DNA of 64,000 bases from Tetmemena sp. SeJ-2015 (taxonomy: Eukaryota > Ciliophora > Spirotrichea > Sporadotrichida > Oxytrichidae): assembly GCA_027382625.1 (NCBI GenBank), contig JAJKFJ010021628.1, positions 1 through 64,000 of the forward strand. The letters are read 5' to 3'. Shown here piece by piece: positions 34,013-44,631 of this stretch. The translations under genes were made by a program, and so were the position numbers. The notes beneath the pieces are model-generated. The model was not told the origin of the DNA. It made no database searches and was given only the letters and a program-made list of their open reading frames with translations. The first letter of the stretch is position 1; each line of letters opens with the position of its first letter.

Positions 34013-34659
34013 GAGAACTTAAATTCCACGAGCAGAAGCTTTTAAAGAAGGTAGACTTTTTAAATTGGAAAAAGGATGCAGGGCTTAGAGAAATAGCAGT
34101 ACTCAGAAGATATCACATTCAAAATAGAGAGGATTACTCAAAGTATAATAAAGTAGTCGGTCAAATCACTAAATTCATAAGTTCAATGTTTTAATGAATT
34201 TAGAAATAAAATTAGTAGCAAAACTTAAAATCTTAAAGTCAAGTGACAGCTTTAGAATAAGCCAGACTGAAGCCTTAGTAAATAAGCTATACGAAATGGG
34301 ACTCATTAAGTCGAGACAAGGATTGAAAGACTGCGAAAAGGTGAATGTTGCATCCTTTTGTAGAAGAAGACTTCCAGTCGTCATGCAGAGATTGAAGATG
34401 GCGGAGACAATTAAAGAAGCTGTAATGTAAACTTACCATTCTTAAAGAATTATATATATTTCACGCAAACCAAATTTTTTAATTTTGGATTTACATAGAA
34501 CAAGGGCATGTGAAAGTTGGAGTTGAGACTGTGACTGATCCTGCTTTCCATGTGAACAGAAACTTCGAGGATCACGTGACATGGGTTAAATCCTCATCCA
34601 TTAGAAAGAAGATTCTCCACTATAATCAAGACTATGATGATTTCGATCTAGTAGAATGA
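34009..34659 (+). CDS. IMP3: U3 snoRNP protein IMP3
   Basis: IMP3 is a subunit of the U3 small nucleolar ribonucleoprotein that guides early cleavages for 18S r[23 protein letters not shown] matches the family N-terminus, followed by [19 protein letters not shown], the S4-like RNA-binding part [16 protein letters not shown] and IEQGHVKVG, and the terminal DDFDLVE just before TGA 34,657. That end fits the family end and anchors TGA as a true stop. Two interruptions: an 8-bp step at AATG (34,185/34,193) and a 64-bp IES with a TA pointer (34,428-34,491). Tryptophans are TGG. It sits head-to-tail with the Nudix gene with a 4-base ATGA overlap of reading frames. Confidence 0.95.
34428..34491 (+). 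other. IES, 64 bp, pointer TA
   Basis: TA at 34428-34429 and 34492-34493. Excision joins IKEAVM to [10 protein letters not shown] of IMP3. No GT-AG choice gives the right frame. Confidence 0.75.
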
Positions 34660-35310
34660 AACTAACCATCATCAAAGGGCAGATGTCTTCGTGATGACTT
34701 TAATTAAATTGATGCATTTCATTTAGGAATTCTACCCACTTAGAACGATATGCAACAACATAAGTTCACTTTTTTAGAGAGAAGAAATAATTGTCAAGAA
34801 TTGAGAAATTGGAAAGAAATGAGAAAGATTACAGCTCTTTATTAAGTTTCTTTTAATATACGAATAAAATTATATATTCTTTCGGCTTGTGTCTGAATTT
34901 AATGACTCTATTAAATTTGCATCTTAGATAATCACTCTTTGATCTAAACACAGCCATTCAAAATTCATAAGGTTTGTTTGAGTAACTCGTATTAGAATAA
35001 CTACCTAAGTTTGTTTTATCTTTCAATTTTCCATCTAAAATGGCAAGATCTCTCAACATGCCATGTACAAAATACATTTTTCTTTGCATTCAATCTATAT
35101 ATAGTTTTTTCAAATGCGAGATTCGAAAGTATTAGTGTTTATATACGTGTTATAAATTTAACGCTTGAACTGGCTTAACTGTTTTTCAAACTGTCTCTCT
35201 CTTTATTTTGTTCTAACCTCGCCAGCCTCTTAAAAAGACAATGAAATTTTGGCTTAAATTCAGAATGGATAAGCAAATAATTTTTTCAGCTAAATTTACG
35301 ACTTCTTAAA
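34660..35310. other. AT-rich spacer
   Basis: No coding segment supported. A few short protein-like words near 34.7 kb are too short to call. Confidence 0.5.
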
Positions 35311-35560
35311 ATGGTTATTAGCGCATTGGGAGGAATTATGAATTCCTATTTCCCATTGCTGAGTGTTTAAGAAAGCAAGTTATATTTTAACTTAAGCTTT
35401 GGAGGTAATAAAGAGTGGCTGGTGATTAAGTGCGGAGGTAGATTATTATAATATCTGACGAGACTGCTATAAATTAAAGTGAAAATAGGATCCTCCCTCA
35501 CTCAGTTTAATCGAAGCAGGAATGATATTTAAACTCTTCTAAATTATACTTTATTAATAT
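35311..35560 (+). CDS. MDS-like segment, unknown protein
   Basis: The plus frame from ATG 35,311 reads MVISALGGIMNSYFPLLSVQ, then a beta-like ESKLYFNLSFGGNKEWLVIK. The pattern is faintly like a SPRY domain but cannot be established. Further parts are not found nearby. Confidence 0.3.
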
Positions 35561-35768
35561 TAAATAAACCATCATCTTATTTCGAAAATAGATAAATCAA
35601 ACATCAAAATATATTCTGATTTCTATGCATATTGCTTTAATTCTTATCAATAATTTTTGGATTGAAAATATAATACAATGATTTTTAAAAGGAGTTGATC
35701 TATCTTATTTGGGTTTATCTGAGTTTAAGGCACTTTATTATTACTACCCTATATTCAAACATACACTA

Positions 35769-38700
35769 TGGACCCCCACACCAACAACCGCAATCAATAC
35801 CATTAATCGAGCTTCTTGAATCATCCATAAATTTAATTATCTCTTTAAAACTTCAAGTATAGAGTGTATATCAATGCATAATTAATTGAACCCTGAATCT
35901 ACGATGAGTCACAATGGTAGCGGGCTGTTTTTTGCAACAGAGAATTTTGGAGGCGCAGTTTTCAACCCCTTACTGCTTCAATAGGCGCCTCTAGCCAACA
36001 ACGCCAACTTTGCTCAACAGCTTCCCCTTAATGCTTTCTAATCACACCAAAGATACGATTCTAACTTTGTCATTAACTTATAATCAAAGAGATTAAATAA
36101 GACAAGTGCTGTCAATTAATTGCTAACCCCGTTTAAATGAGCCAAAATCTTTTTTACGGATAGAGCATGACCAGTTAGCCAATCGTTTGTGATTTAATTA
36201 AAAGATATAGCATTCAAAATTTATGATGGAGAGGCTGTTGAGCAGAGTCCAGATTCTCTGCCAGGCATTAAAAATAGACCATTAATTTATCTCGGCAACG
36301 TGGGTCTGTCTCACTTTTCAGATGATTTCTTACCATTCCAATGCGATTACAACTAGGACTCTCAAACTCTTCGCCCCAGAATTCTTAACCAGGGCCAGAG
36401 TTTGTTCAACCAAAAGTTACCAACAAATCCCGAACTTTAAAGATTCCAACAAGTCAGTGCCTAGGCGACAAACGCCGCCCAAACAGATTATCCATTCTAC
36501 CTCACTTTGAGGCTTTATTAAAATGAGTAATTTATACACTAAACAGCAAGAGTGCCAAGAACATTCTGCTTCATAGATGATTCAGGCTAATACCAATTTA
36601 TATCAATTCAACTTCGACATTAACCTCTCATCATCTTCTAACTCAGATCCCAAGGGAAATATCTCAGTCGAGGAGCTCGCTCGCCTCACTTCATCAGGAA
36701 CACCAGATTCCGAGCTATCACTCGTTTGCTTCCCTTCATCTTGCTCTCACAGTATTTCTCAGCTTGGTCAGGACTACACATTTGATGAAGAATAATACAA
36801 TCACCTCATATAAATAAGTATATCCTTTTTGAGAATAATATTCCAGACAATATTTCCAAGTGGATTCTTCATTGATGCAAAATATTATTTCAGATTCAAC
36901 CAAGTCCCCCCATAATTCTGAATTGATCTAAAGTAATTTTTTACATAACCAAAGACTCGATCTCTGTGATGCATTCCTCACTTTTAAAATTATCCTTTTT
37001 ATGAAATTTTTCTCACTAACAGCAACTTTGGATTCAACAACGATCTTACAAACGTACCCGATTCAAGTTAAGTTATTCTTCGCCCTCCTTCTTCAAGCCT
37101 CAACTTGGAGGTAGCAGTCGGTTGCGAGGATAATATTTACCTTACTAATCAAAGCATCTCATCTCACAATTTGCAAGTTATTACATAGGCAGAGTAACCT
37201 CATTTATAATTAAACAGACAATTATAATAAAATGATTTCGCCAGCAACTTTGCAATTAATCAACTGTAACTTATAAATTTCAGATAGATCAGGAAATATT
37301 AATTTTCCTTTTTTATCTTCTATGATGATATATTAGCTAATTTTTATTGTAACAGTCTTCCGATTCTTATGCCAAGCCACAATTACAAAAACCTTCAGGG
37401 TTAGATGGAAATACAATATTTTTATTTTTTTCATGAGTGTCAGCTGATGCCTCTTTGAAGAATGAGAATTTATCAGAGATAACTGTTAAGAAGCAAGTCA
37501 ACTCAGTAGAAGATACACAATCCTTCTCCATAGATCACTCTGACGATAATAGAATTTAACCTTAGTTTTTTTAATTAATTTATCTAAATTTGATTAAGAT
37601 AAGAAAGATGAGGGTCTCTGGAGAAAAGACGTTGTTTTCAAGTCTATCTTACGCCGCGTGAGAAAGAGCTACTTGAACGAATTCAACCGCCTTACAAAGT
37701 ACATCAACTCAAAGAGATCCCACGATGAGTTCTATCTTATCCATAAACTAGAAGAATTCGCTGAGGTACTCCTCACAGACCAAGAGAAACTTACAAACTC
37801 CAAATATCTCTTCACTCAGGATTTCAAGAATGCAAATGCAATATGTGATCGATCATTGAATTGAATGAGTTGGTTTTCTTCATGGGATCCATCTTCTACC
37901 CCAAGCATTTAAAAGCACTCTATGAGTCCAACCTAAAGAAAACTGAAATCGAGGTGATCCACTCAAGTCTCTACAGATTCACAAAGAAGAAGCTCTCTCA
38001 TTTGGAATCATACGGAGCATACCACTTCCTCATCAACCACTTCCAACTTTCTAACAAGAACACCCTCCTCAACCCTAACTTAATTTATCATCTATATGAT
38101 AGAGAGGATTTTAACTTTAAAATTCAAGCCGATGTTGAGGGTTCCGAATCATCATCAGAGTCCAACAGCAAAATTGGATCAGAGTATAAGCTTATTTTTT
38201 AGATTGATCTATTAAGTCCTTCTAACACGTTGACGCTCAAAGCAGTAGACAACTAGTCTCTTAAAGCCACCAAGAACAGTCCTCCCCAGTTCTGATCAAC
38301 TCTTCGACTCAACTTCTCATAAGTACTTAGCGTCATTATTTCTTAAATGACTTAAATGAAAGTGAGGAGGTTAAGTCAGGAGCAGATTCTGAAAAAGGAC
38401 TGAAGCAAAAGGCAAAGAGAGCTCTAGCTGCAAGTGCTGCCCAGAGAAAAAATGTGAAGAAGTCACAACTCAATGACTCACAAGATGATATGGAAGACGA
38501 AGAGGAAGAACAAACTAATTCTGATTTCAGTAACAAGAACGCACGAAATGACTTTATCAAAGGATTTGAACAGTTTAATAATCATTATTGAAATATAAGC
38601 AAATAGTTGTAGAAAAGATTGGCCCTCGGTAAGCAACTTCTGAATGGTCAGAACAGCAACAAACGTACCTACTAAGCCTACACAATAATCAATAAACAGT

Positions 38701-38890
38701 CCAAGAAATCACACTCAAAGAACTCCAGCGACACCATTCCATCTCAACTCCAGCAGGCAGCTCCTCAGACAACAAGTTCACCTGTTGCTGCCTATCTATC
38801 AGGCGACTACAGCAACTTACCCGCTGTCATTTTTTGTTCAAATTACTCTAGCATTAAATGGAAAATTGCAATTTTTACTTGTTAAATCAC
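35769..38890 (+). CDS. Large unknown protein of a type seen in ciliates
   Basis: Plus-strand MDSs in several frames. MDPHTNNRNQYHQ is at the start; then a Q/N-rich part (…GLFFATENFGGAVFNPLLLQ…), an ordered beta-rich part (…NRPLIYLGNVGLSHFSDDFL…, …YPFYLTLRLYQNEQFIHQTA…), S-rich linkers, and a conserved-looking helical module at 37.62-38.2 kb with KSILRRVRKSYLNEFNRLTK and VFFMGSIFYPKHLKALYESN. The C-terminus has a K/A-rich acidic segment and NNHYWNISKQLQKRLALGKQ, in which the W is TGA. From memory, the helical module resembles a family widespread in hypotrich ciliates with no known function. Whether all segments belong to one gene and in this order is inference. The end is approximate. Confidence 0.55.
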
Positions 38891-39279
38891 TATCATGAAT
38901 AAATTATGTCTTATTTTGTATTATGAATGCTACAAAAATTTATTTTATTTTATTGTCTTATTCAACACTGAGTGCCTGAAAAACAGTAGAGAGTTCTAAA
39001 ACAAAAAGATGCCTTAATTATAACACGACTCTAATATAACTAACACCCAACCTAAAACTAAACAGTCAAAGTAGGCCTTATTTAATCAGATTATTATTTT
39101 TCATTTTAAAGTAACACTCTAATCTTAAAAACACACATAATATAACACCTAACACATCACACTTATAATAACACGTCCCTAAACACAAATCATGTTTTAT
39201 TTTTCAGCAACTTAATAAGATAAGTTTAACTAATAAGAATTATAACAACACCAAATTAACCTATAACGTCTATAAGGAA
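38891..39279. other. AT-rich spacer
   Basis: TAACACC-type words recur near 39.03-39.25 kb (ataacacctaacacatcac, aacaacaccaaa), but no regular repeat or telomere-like array is present. Confidence 0.4.
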
Positions 39280-39644
39280 ATGTCTCTGATTGATTCTGCT
39301 CTCCCCTCGAAGCAAACTAATTTTATAATACTGCTGCTGGTATGACTAACCATCCCTACTATTTCAAATTAAGGATAGTTACTACGCTTCCCTATTATTT
39401 TGTTTTATTTAGGTAATAGCAGCAGTATTAATACCTATTTTATGAGGAATAAAGGCGGAGATGCTGGGAGCAGTACATCAATCAGTACATTTCTTATCTA
39501 CACGTATGCAATAACTTATCCATTAAGGAAATTCTGAGATAGATTATACTTTGTTTAGTTGAATTAGCAATATATAAGCCATAAGGCACATCTAATGGAA
39601 GAGTTCACAAACCGAGAAACGATAGCAAGACTCAACCTAAATGA
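39280..39644 (+). CDS. Small unknown protein
   Basis: ATG 39,280 gives MSLIDSALPSKQTN. After a break at about 39.32-39.42 kb comes SSSINTYFMRNKGGDAGSS, and after a second break the end CNNLSIKEILRQIILCLVEL to NDSKTQPK and TGA 39,642. The spliced product is about 80-100 residues. No family recognised. The clear stop and the start with surrounding spacers suggest a complete small gene. Confidence 0.45.
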
Positions 39645-40300
39645 AGTAATTGATATTCTTCAATTACAAATCATTTAAGATTTATATTCGATACACTCAT
39701 CAATCTCATTTTAAAATTATTCTACGCCTATTTTCTCATTTTTAATTGAGCCTGACAAGTTTTAGTAAAGTTAAGATTACATATTTTATTTTAGCAAAGA
39801 TTGCATTTTTAGTTTATTCAAAATTCTAAAATCAAAATGACTTTGAGAATATAACGCAAACCACACCCATAGCACACAATTGTGATATAATACGTCCCCA
39901 TCTTTTAGTACGTCCTTAATTCCTAATTTTACACCATACAACCAATCACTCTTTCTAACTATCTCAATCTGAATATAGTCTCTAGTGAATTATACAAATA
40001 ATATGTGTTTTTAATATATCTCTCTATCTCGAATAAAGTTTATAAGTAGCGCAAGAACTAATTCAAATCTTATATTATTTTGCGAATAAATAAAGACAAT
40101 TATCAGCGGCGCCTATCCCCTTAATCATAAAAGAAAAGTTAACACCAAATATATTGAATCACTTGTATTATGACTCTTATATGGAGAAGATCCCAGCGCT
40201 CCATAGCCGCCTCTCTCCTTCATGTGCATGCTATTTCTCAATTCAATCTTTTCTAATTTCCAGAGTGTGCGACTTTTCTTATCTTCAATCAATTTTATTC
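39645..40300. other. AT-rich spacer
   Basis: No supported coding segment until the tail of the minus-strand coiled-coil gene. Confidence 0.5.
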
Positions 40301-41849
40301 TATTTACAACAATATCCTATAAGCATTTTAAAAGCTTATACATTTAAGATATTTAAAATCAGATCGGTATTCCTCTTGACAACGCTCTCTCTATAGTAGT
40401 TCTTCTTCTTTATTTCATCTAATCGTTTCTGATGTTCCATAAACTGATCATATTCCTTCTTTTATAACTTATCCTCATAACTGAGGGCCTTGTCCAGCCA
40501 ATCCTATTTCCTTTTCTCTTTGATGAGAGTGTTCTTTTCAAGAGTGCGGTATATCTCTCTTAACTTATCCTCTTTGCGTTTGATAATCTCGCTCTCCTTA
40601 ATAACTTCCTATTACTTGATATGGCTATCTTTGTCAGCCAAGAAACGCTCAAGTGACTCTCTTTTTCTTTCGACTCTTTCTTCCTGCTCATTGAGAATCT
40701 GCTGCGTCTTCATTCTTTGCTGTTACTCCTTAACCTTGATCTCAAACTCTCTTTTGCGTTCCATCTCTCTCTTTCTGGCCATCTCTTCCTATCTTTTCTG
40801 GAGCATCTGCTGCTCCATAGTTATTTTCTCATGCTTCTCATGGATGGTGTCTAGTTCAGATTTGAACATGCGCTCAAACTCAATTCTTTCGTGCAATTTG
40901 CGCATCTCCTCCTGCTTTTTAATCTTGTTGAGGGATTTTAGCTTTAGCTATTCTCTTTCCTTGAGGAGCAGAAGCTCGTATTTCTTTTCTGTTTCTTTCT
41001 TTATCTACATCTCATCCAATTCTTGCTTCATAATGCGAGACATTTCAAACTCCTATAGAGCAAAGAGGTTAATAAAGTCAAATGTGGAGCATAAGATAAA
41101 TTTTAGAAGAAATTAGTAAGAGTGTAATAGTTTACTCTCATACTTAATGAAAAATTAAATGATTTAATGGTGTGTACTAAGAGGAAAAAGAAATTCTAAA
41201 AATCTTATAATTAGTCCTTTGCTTGAGAAGATAACTGCTCCTCTTCTAAGAATATTTAGCAAGTCGCTCTGCTTTGAATTGAGACACTACAACTTACTTT
41301 TCTTTACTTTTGAGCAACTAGGTCAGTCTTTGATATAGAAGGTAGGAAAGCCAAACTCTTTGAATGAGAGAGCGCATGTAATAGGAGTTATCTTAACTCA
41401 TTGAATTGTAGCCATTTCTGCCTTTACCCTCTCTCACTACCTTCTTTCTTTCCTAAATTATGAATTTAACATTCTATGATAGCAATTTATATCAACTTAA
41501 TTCATAGCTTCTATAGATAGAGCAGCAATCAATTGATGTATCTTTAGCTCTCCTCAGAAGTTTATATTTATGGAGATAAAATATGGGATCACTCCCTCTC
41601 AACTCCATATCTCCATTATTCTATTCACTTTATCCTTACCTCTAGTATTTGCTGAATTCTATCCTTTCTCTGTGATTCGTGCTCGCTCCATCTATTTTCC
41701 AATTCTTGCTTGGAGATCTTCATGTTGCCAAGCTTTGCCTTGTATTCCTCTTTTGATAAGGCGTTTAAATCCTCTCTTCTAAGGCCGAGGTTTTACATTG
41801 CCTTGACACTTCGTGGAGAATTCAGTAGCACTTCGACGGGGTCACTCAT
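40300..41849 (-). CDS. Coiled-coil protein A
   Basis: ATG 41,849 gives MSDPVEVLLNSPRSVKAMQN, then LGLRREDLNALSKEEYKAK and the beginning of a coiled coil. Non-coding sequence of about 0.55 kb interrupts (roughly 41.1-41.65 kb). Then comes a very long uninterrupted charged coiled coil (…LDEMQIKKETEKKYELLLLK…, …REMERKREFEIKVKEQQQRM…) to about 40.4 kb. The plus-strand open frame at 40,490-41,116 is only a shadow of this. The N-terminal motif N-[ST]-P-x-S-[MV]-[EK]-A matches the plus-strand gene at 44,632, so the two are paralogues. This architecture is common for ciliate cytoskeletal or basal-body proteins, but no function is established. The end is approximate. Confidence 0.65.
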
Positions 41850-41889
41850 TTTATTAATAATTCCTTATTAAAACGCAAATAAATTAATT

Positions 41890-44187
41890 ATGAAGACTAT
41901 GAGAAAAGAGATAGAGAAAAACGATATTTTAAGCAATAGTAATCTTAATCCACAACAATATAAACCTTTATCTCTTTAAATTCTTAAACTTCATATGAGT
42001 GCTATACTTGACTTGAACTAATCTCTTATTCCCTCGGGTATCCTTCTAGTTGGAGTATTACTTCTTCCCTCCGCTGAAATTATTAAACCTGTTGTAAACA
42101 CTACTCAGAATTAATGAGTGTCCTAACTTCCTCACTTGAATTCGCTCCGTTGTGCTAGTTAGAGGGTTATATCATCTTCTTAGTGAATCGATGTGAAGGA
42201 GGATCATCTCTTAGGTTCGCCTCAGCTATGCTGAAATTATTCAACTGTTAACTCAAAAATATAGAGACATTGATCACAATTCGATTTATAAATTTGATAC
42301 TCCTAACTGCGTGCTCAATTCTCTATTATGCTTGCCTGTGCTTTTCTTCGGCCTAAAGAGGAGGCTCTTATTTAAAAAGTAGACTTTAGTTTCTCTGCAC
42401 AAACGATTTCTCCCTCAGAGGGGATTTCTCATCTCCGAAGAATTTAGTCGTAGTAACCTTCTCTTTATATTAGATATAAGATATCATAGTAAATATATTA
42501 GAATGCACCGGGTAAGCAAGTTATAGCGCTGTTCTAACTCTTCTCTCTTATATTTTGTCCTTCTCTCTAGCTAACCCAATTACTGCTACTTATAAATGCG
42601 ACCATGCTTTGATTTTAATTTGTCTATTGAGAAGAATAGTTCTAAGACTTGTCTAATTCTTAATTTTGAGGGGGGGGATGTGTTTTGGAAAATTAGTCAG
42701 AGGGGACAGCGAATACCTAGGGAGGGATTGTTTTTCCAAGCTAGGATTTATTTTTTCTTTTAATTTTTTTTGGATGGGGAAAACCGGGGCTTCTGTAAAT
42801 TGAGGGGGATTTTTAATACCCCTATTCGGGGGTGGGTTTGTGTGCGTAAATAAGTGGTACAGCAATAAAATTGGGTCACGATTATCTTATTTACCGAGGC
42901 CCCTTTAATTCCCTTAATTATTTATTTATGAATGCACCGGGTAAGCAAGTTATTGCACTGTTCTAACTCTTCTCTCTAATATTTTGTCCTTCTCTCTAGC
43001 TAACCCAATTACTGCTACTCATAAATGCGACCATGCTTTGATTTTAATTGTCTATTGAGAAGAATAGTTCTAAGACTTGTCAAATTCTTAGGATTTTGAC
43101 TAGTCTTATGAAATTTGCAAGTTCTTGAACTGACTCATCATGCCTTAAAATAACTAGCATATTTAAGTAAAGTGTATATAAGCATGCCCTTTTTTATGTC
43201 GTCATATTTCTTCTTCATTACCTGTTCCCTCGGACTCAGCACTCCTGTTCTTGGAGAGTAAACTGAAGTAACTGCTTCTTAATATAAAGTCATCTTCTCC
43301 TTAAATGGGCTTTTATTTGACTGAACTTTGCTTTGCTGCTCTCTCACTAAAGTTAAATATATCGATTAAAAATGTTGAGAATTGAGAGGGCTCGCTAGAA
43401 GGGAAGATGTTGTTCATTAAGATAATATAAGCAACCATTTAATAAGTGAATATCATATTGTTCACAGCTGTGTCAGCCCTTTTGCTATTCTACTTATTAT
43501 CTCGATAAACTTGATTAGAGAAGTAATTCCCAAACCTTGGCTGAGTTTACTCAGAGGATTTAGGAGAAACTTAGACAGACTGAGAACCCTTAAAAAAATC
43601 ATAAACTTAAAATGAAGATAAGGAATCCTTGTTAGGTTGAGCTGTTACTGTTGTAGTAGGATACTTATAAGCTTCTACTCCAAATATGTTGTTGTTCTCG
43701 TTTCTGTAGCTTTAAGCTGGCCTACTCTAATCTTAGTCCCCAGAAGTATGGTAATCTTTGTCAGCCTCAGAAGTTAGCTATTTGCTAGAAAATTAAGCCT
43801 GCTTTAAAATTTAAACTTTCTCTTAAGGTGAAATTTTTTACTGCAGTGCAGCATATGAAACATTCTAATAGTCAAGCCTTCTAACAGGAGAAACTGACAT
43901 AATCTACCTTGAGCTTACTTGCTAAGATTAAATTGCATCTCTGTTTGAGTTTATCCCAGACCCAAACTGACTCGAACTCCCATAATTTTTTGAAAGGTCT
44001 TCGTTCTGTTAATTTAGTTCCCCTTCCTTAAAAGGGGATTTGAATTTAGCAAGCTGTTAACTATTAGTGGGAGTGACTAATTTTCCCATTAGGGTTGAAA
44101 CGTGATTCCTTTTTGGAGTTTTTTGTGCTTCTGAAACAATTTTTTAATTGGACTTTGATCTGTCAATAGCAACTTCAAAATGTAATT
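41890..44187 (-). CDS. S/Q-rich unknown protein, interrupted
   Basis: Minus-strand MDSs read a continuous low-complexity protein: SEAQKTPKRNHVSTLMGKLV, NYGSSSQFGSGINSNRD, MSVSPVRRLDYQNVSY, SEADKDYHTSGDQDQSRPAQ, GNYFSNQVYRDNKQNSKRA, VYSPRTGVLSPREQVMKKKY, then after the duplicated region SIAEANLRDDPPSHRFTKKM and EEVRTLINSEQC. Serine-proline sites are frequent, typical of a phosphoregulated disordered protein. No start is identified; the end lies just upstream of coiled-coil protein A. A 162-bp coding-like piece is present twice (42,501 and 42,930). Confidence 0.5.
42501..42662. repeat. 162-bp direct repeat, copy 1
   Basis: Begins GAATGCACCGGGTAAGCAAG and ends TTGTCTAATTCTTA. It is about 95% identical to 42,930-43,091. 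The minus strand reads protein-like sequence (MVAFMSSSNWVSQREGQNIR), so this may be a duplicated MDS. Confidence 0.85.
42663..42929. other. G-rich insert between the two repeat copies
   Basis: Contains GGGGGGGG, GGGGTGGG and many T and A runs, unlike the surrounding DNA and similar in style to positions 1-2000. It carries no coherent coding frame. It may be real insert DNA or an assembly artefact. Confidence 0.5.
42930..43091. repeat. 162-bp direct repeat, copy 2
   Basis: Near-identical to 42,501-42,662 with scattered substitutions and single-base indels. Confidence 0.85.
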
Positions 44188-44631
44188 TAAGATGATATAC
44201 ATATATACTTAATTAACTGTTCTGAAGTTTGGAGATCTCGAATGAGATTTATTCTGAGTTTGATTATTTTCTTTTTATGCAAGTTTCTAATGCAGACTAC
44301 TTTATTAGAAACCAACACCTTTATTAAAAAGTCTTTTTTGTTCTGGTTGGGACATATTCACCTTAACTTATGGTTTATGCATTTTTAGTTCCTTGTTTTA
44401 GAGTATTATGGCTATTAGGTTAACTTCTTCCTGTTTACAAATTTATAATTAAAGTCCTAATACTGGAAAGTATTTATCAAATAAATTTTAATTCCTTCCT
44501 TTTTCTACTCCTCTTATGCACTTATTAAACTTTAAAGAAACTATTATATTTCTTCCATTTACCATCTGCTTGAAATAGAATTTGAGATAAAGAGTGTAAA
44601 TTGATTGTTTAAATATCGATTGACAGTAATA
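44188..44631. other. Divergent spacer
   Basis: About 440 bp of AT-rich sequence between the minus-strand S/Q-rich gene and the plus-strand coiled-coil gene. The promoters are presumably here; no motif called. Confidence 0.5.

Noticed and set aside
34194..34430. A separate gene starting [12 protein letters not shown]
   Set aside because: It is the second segment of IMP3 after the 8-bp step at AATG; the joined protein matches the family.
38990..39250. Telomere-like repeats (TAACACC words)
   Set aside because: The words are scattered and not in tandem; no C4A4 or C4A2-type array is present.
40490..41116. 208-residue open frame on the + strand, rich in S, L, I and F
   Set aside because: It is the antisense shadow of the charged coiled coil of protein A on the minus strand.
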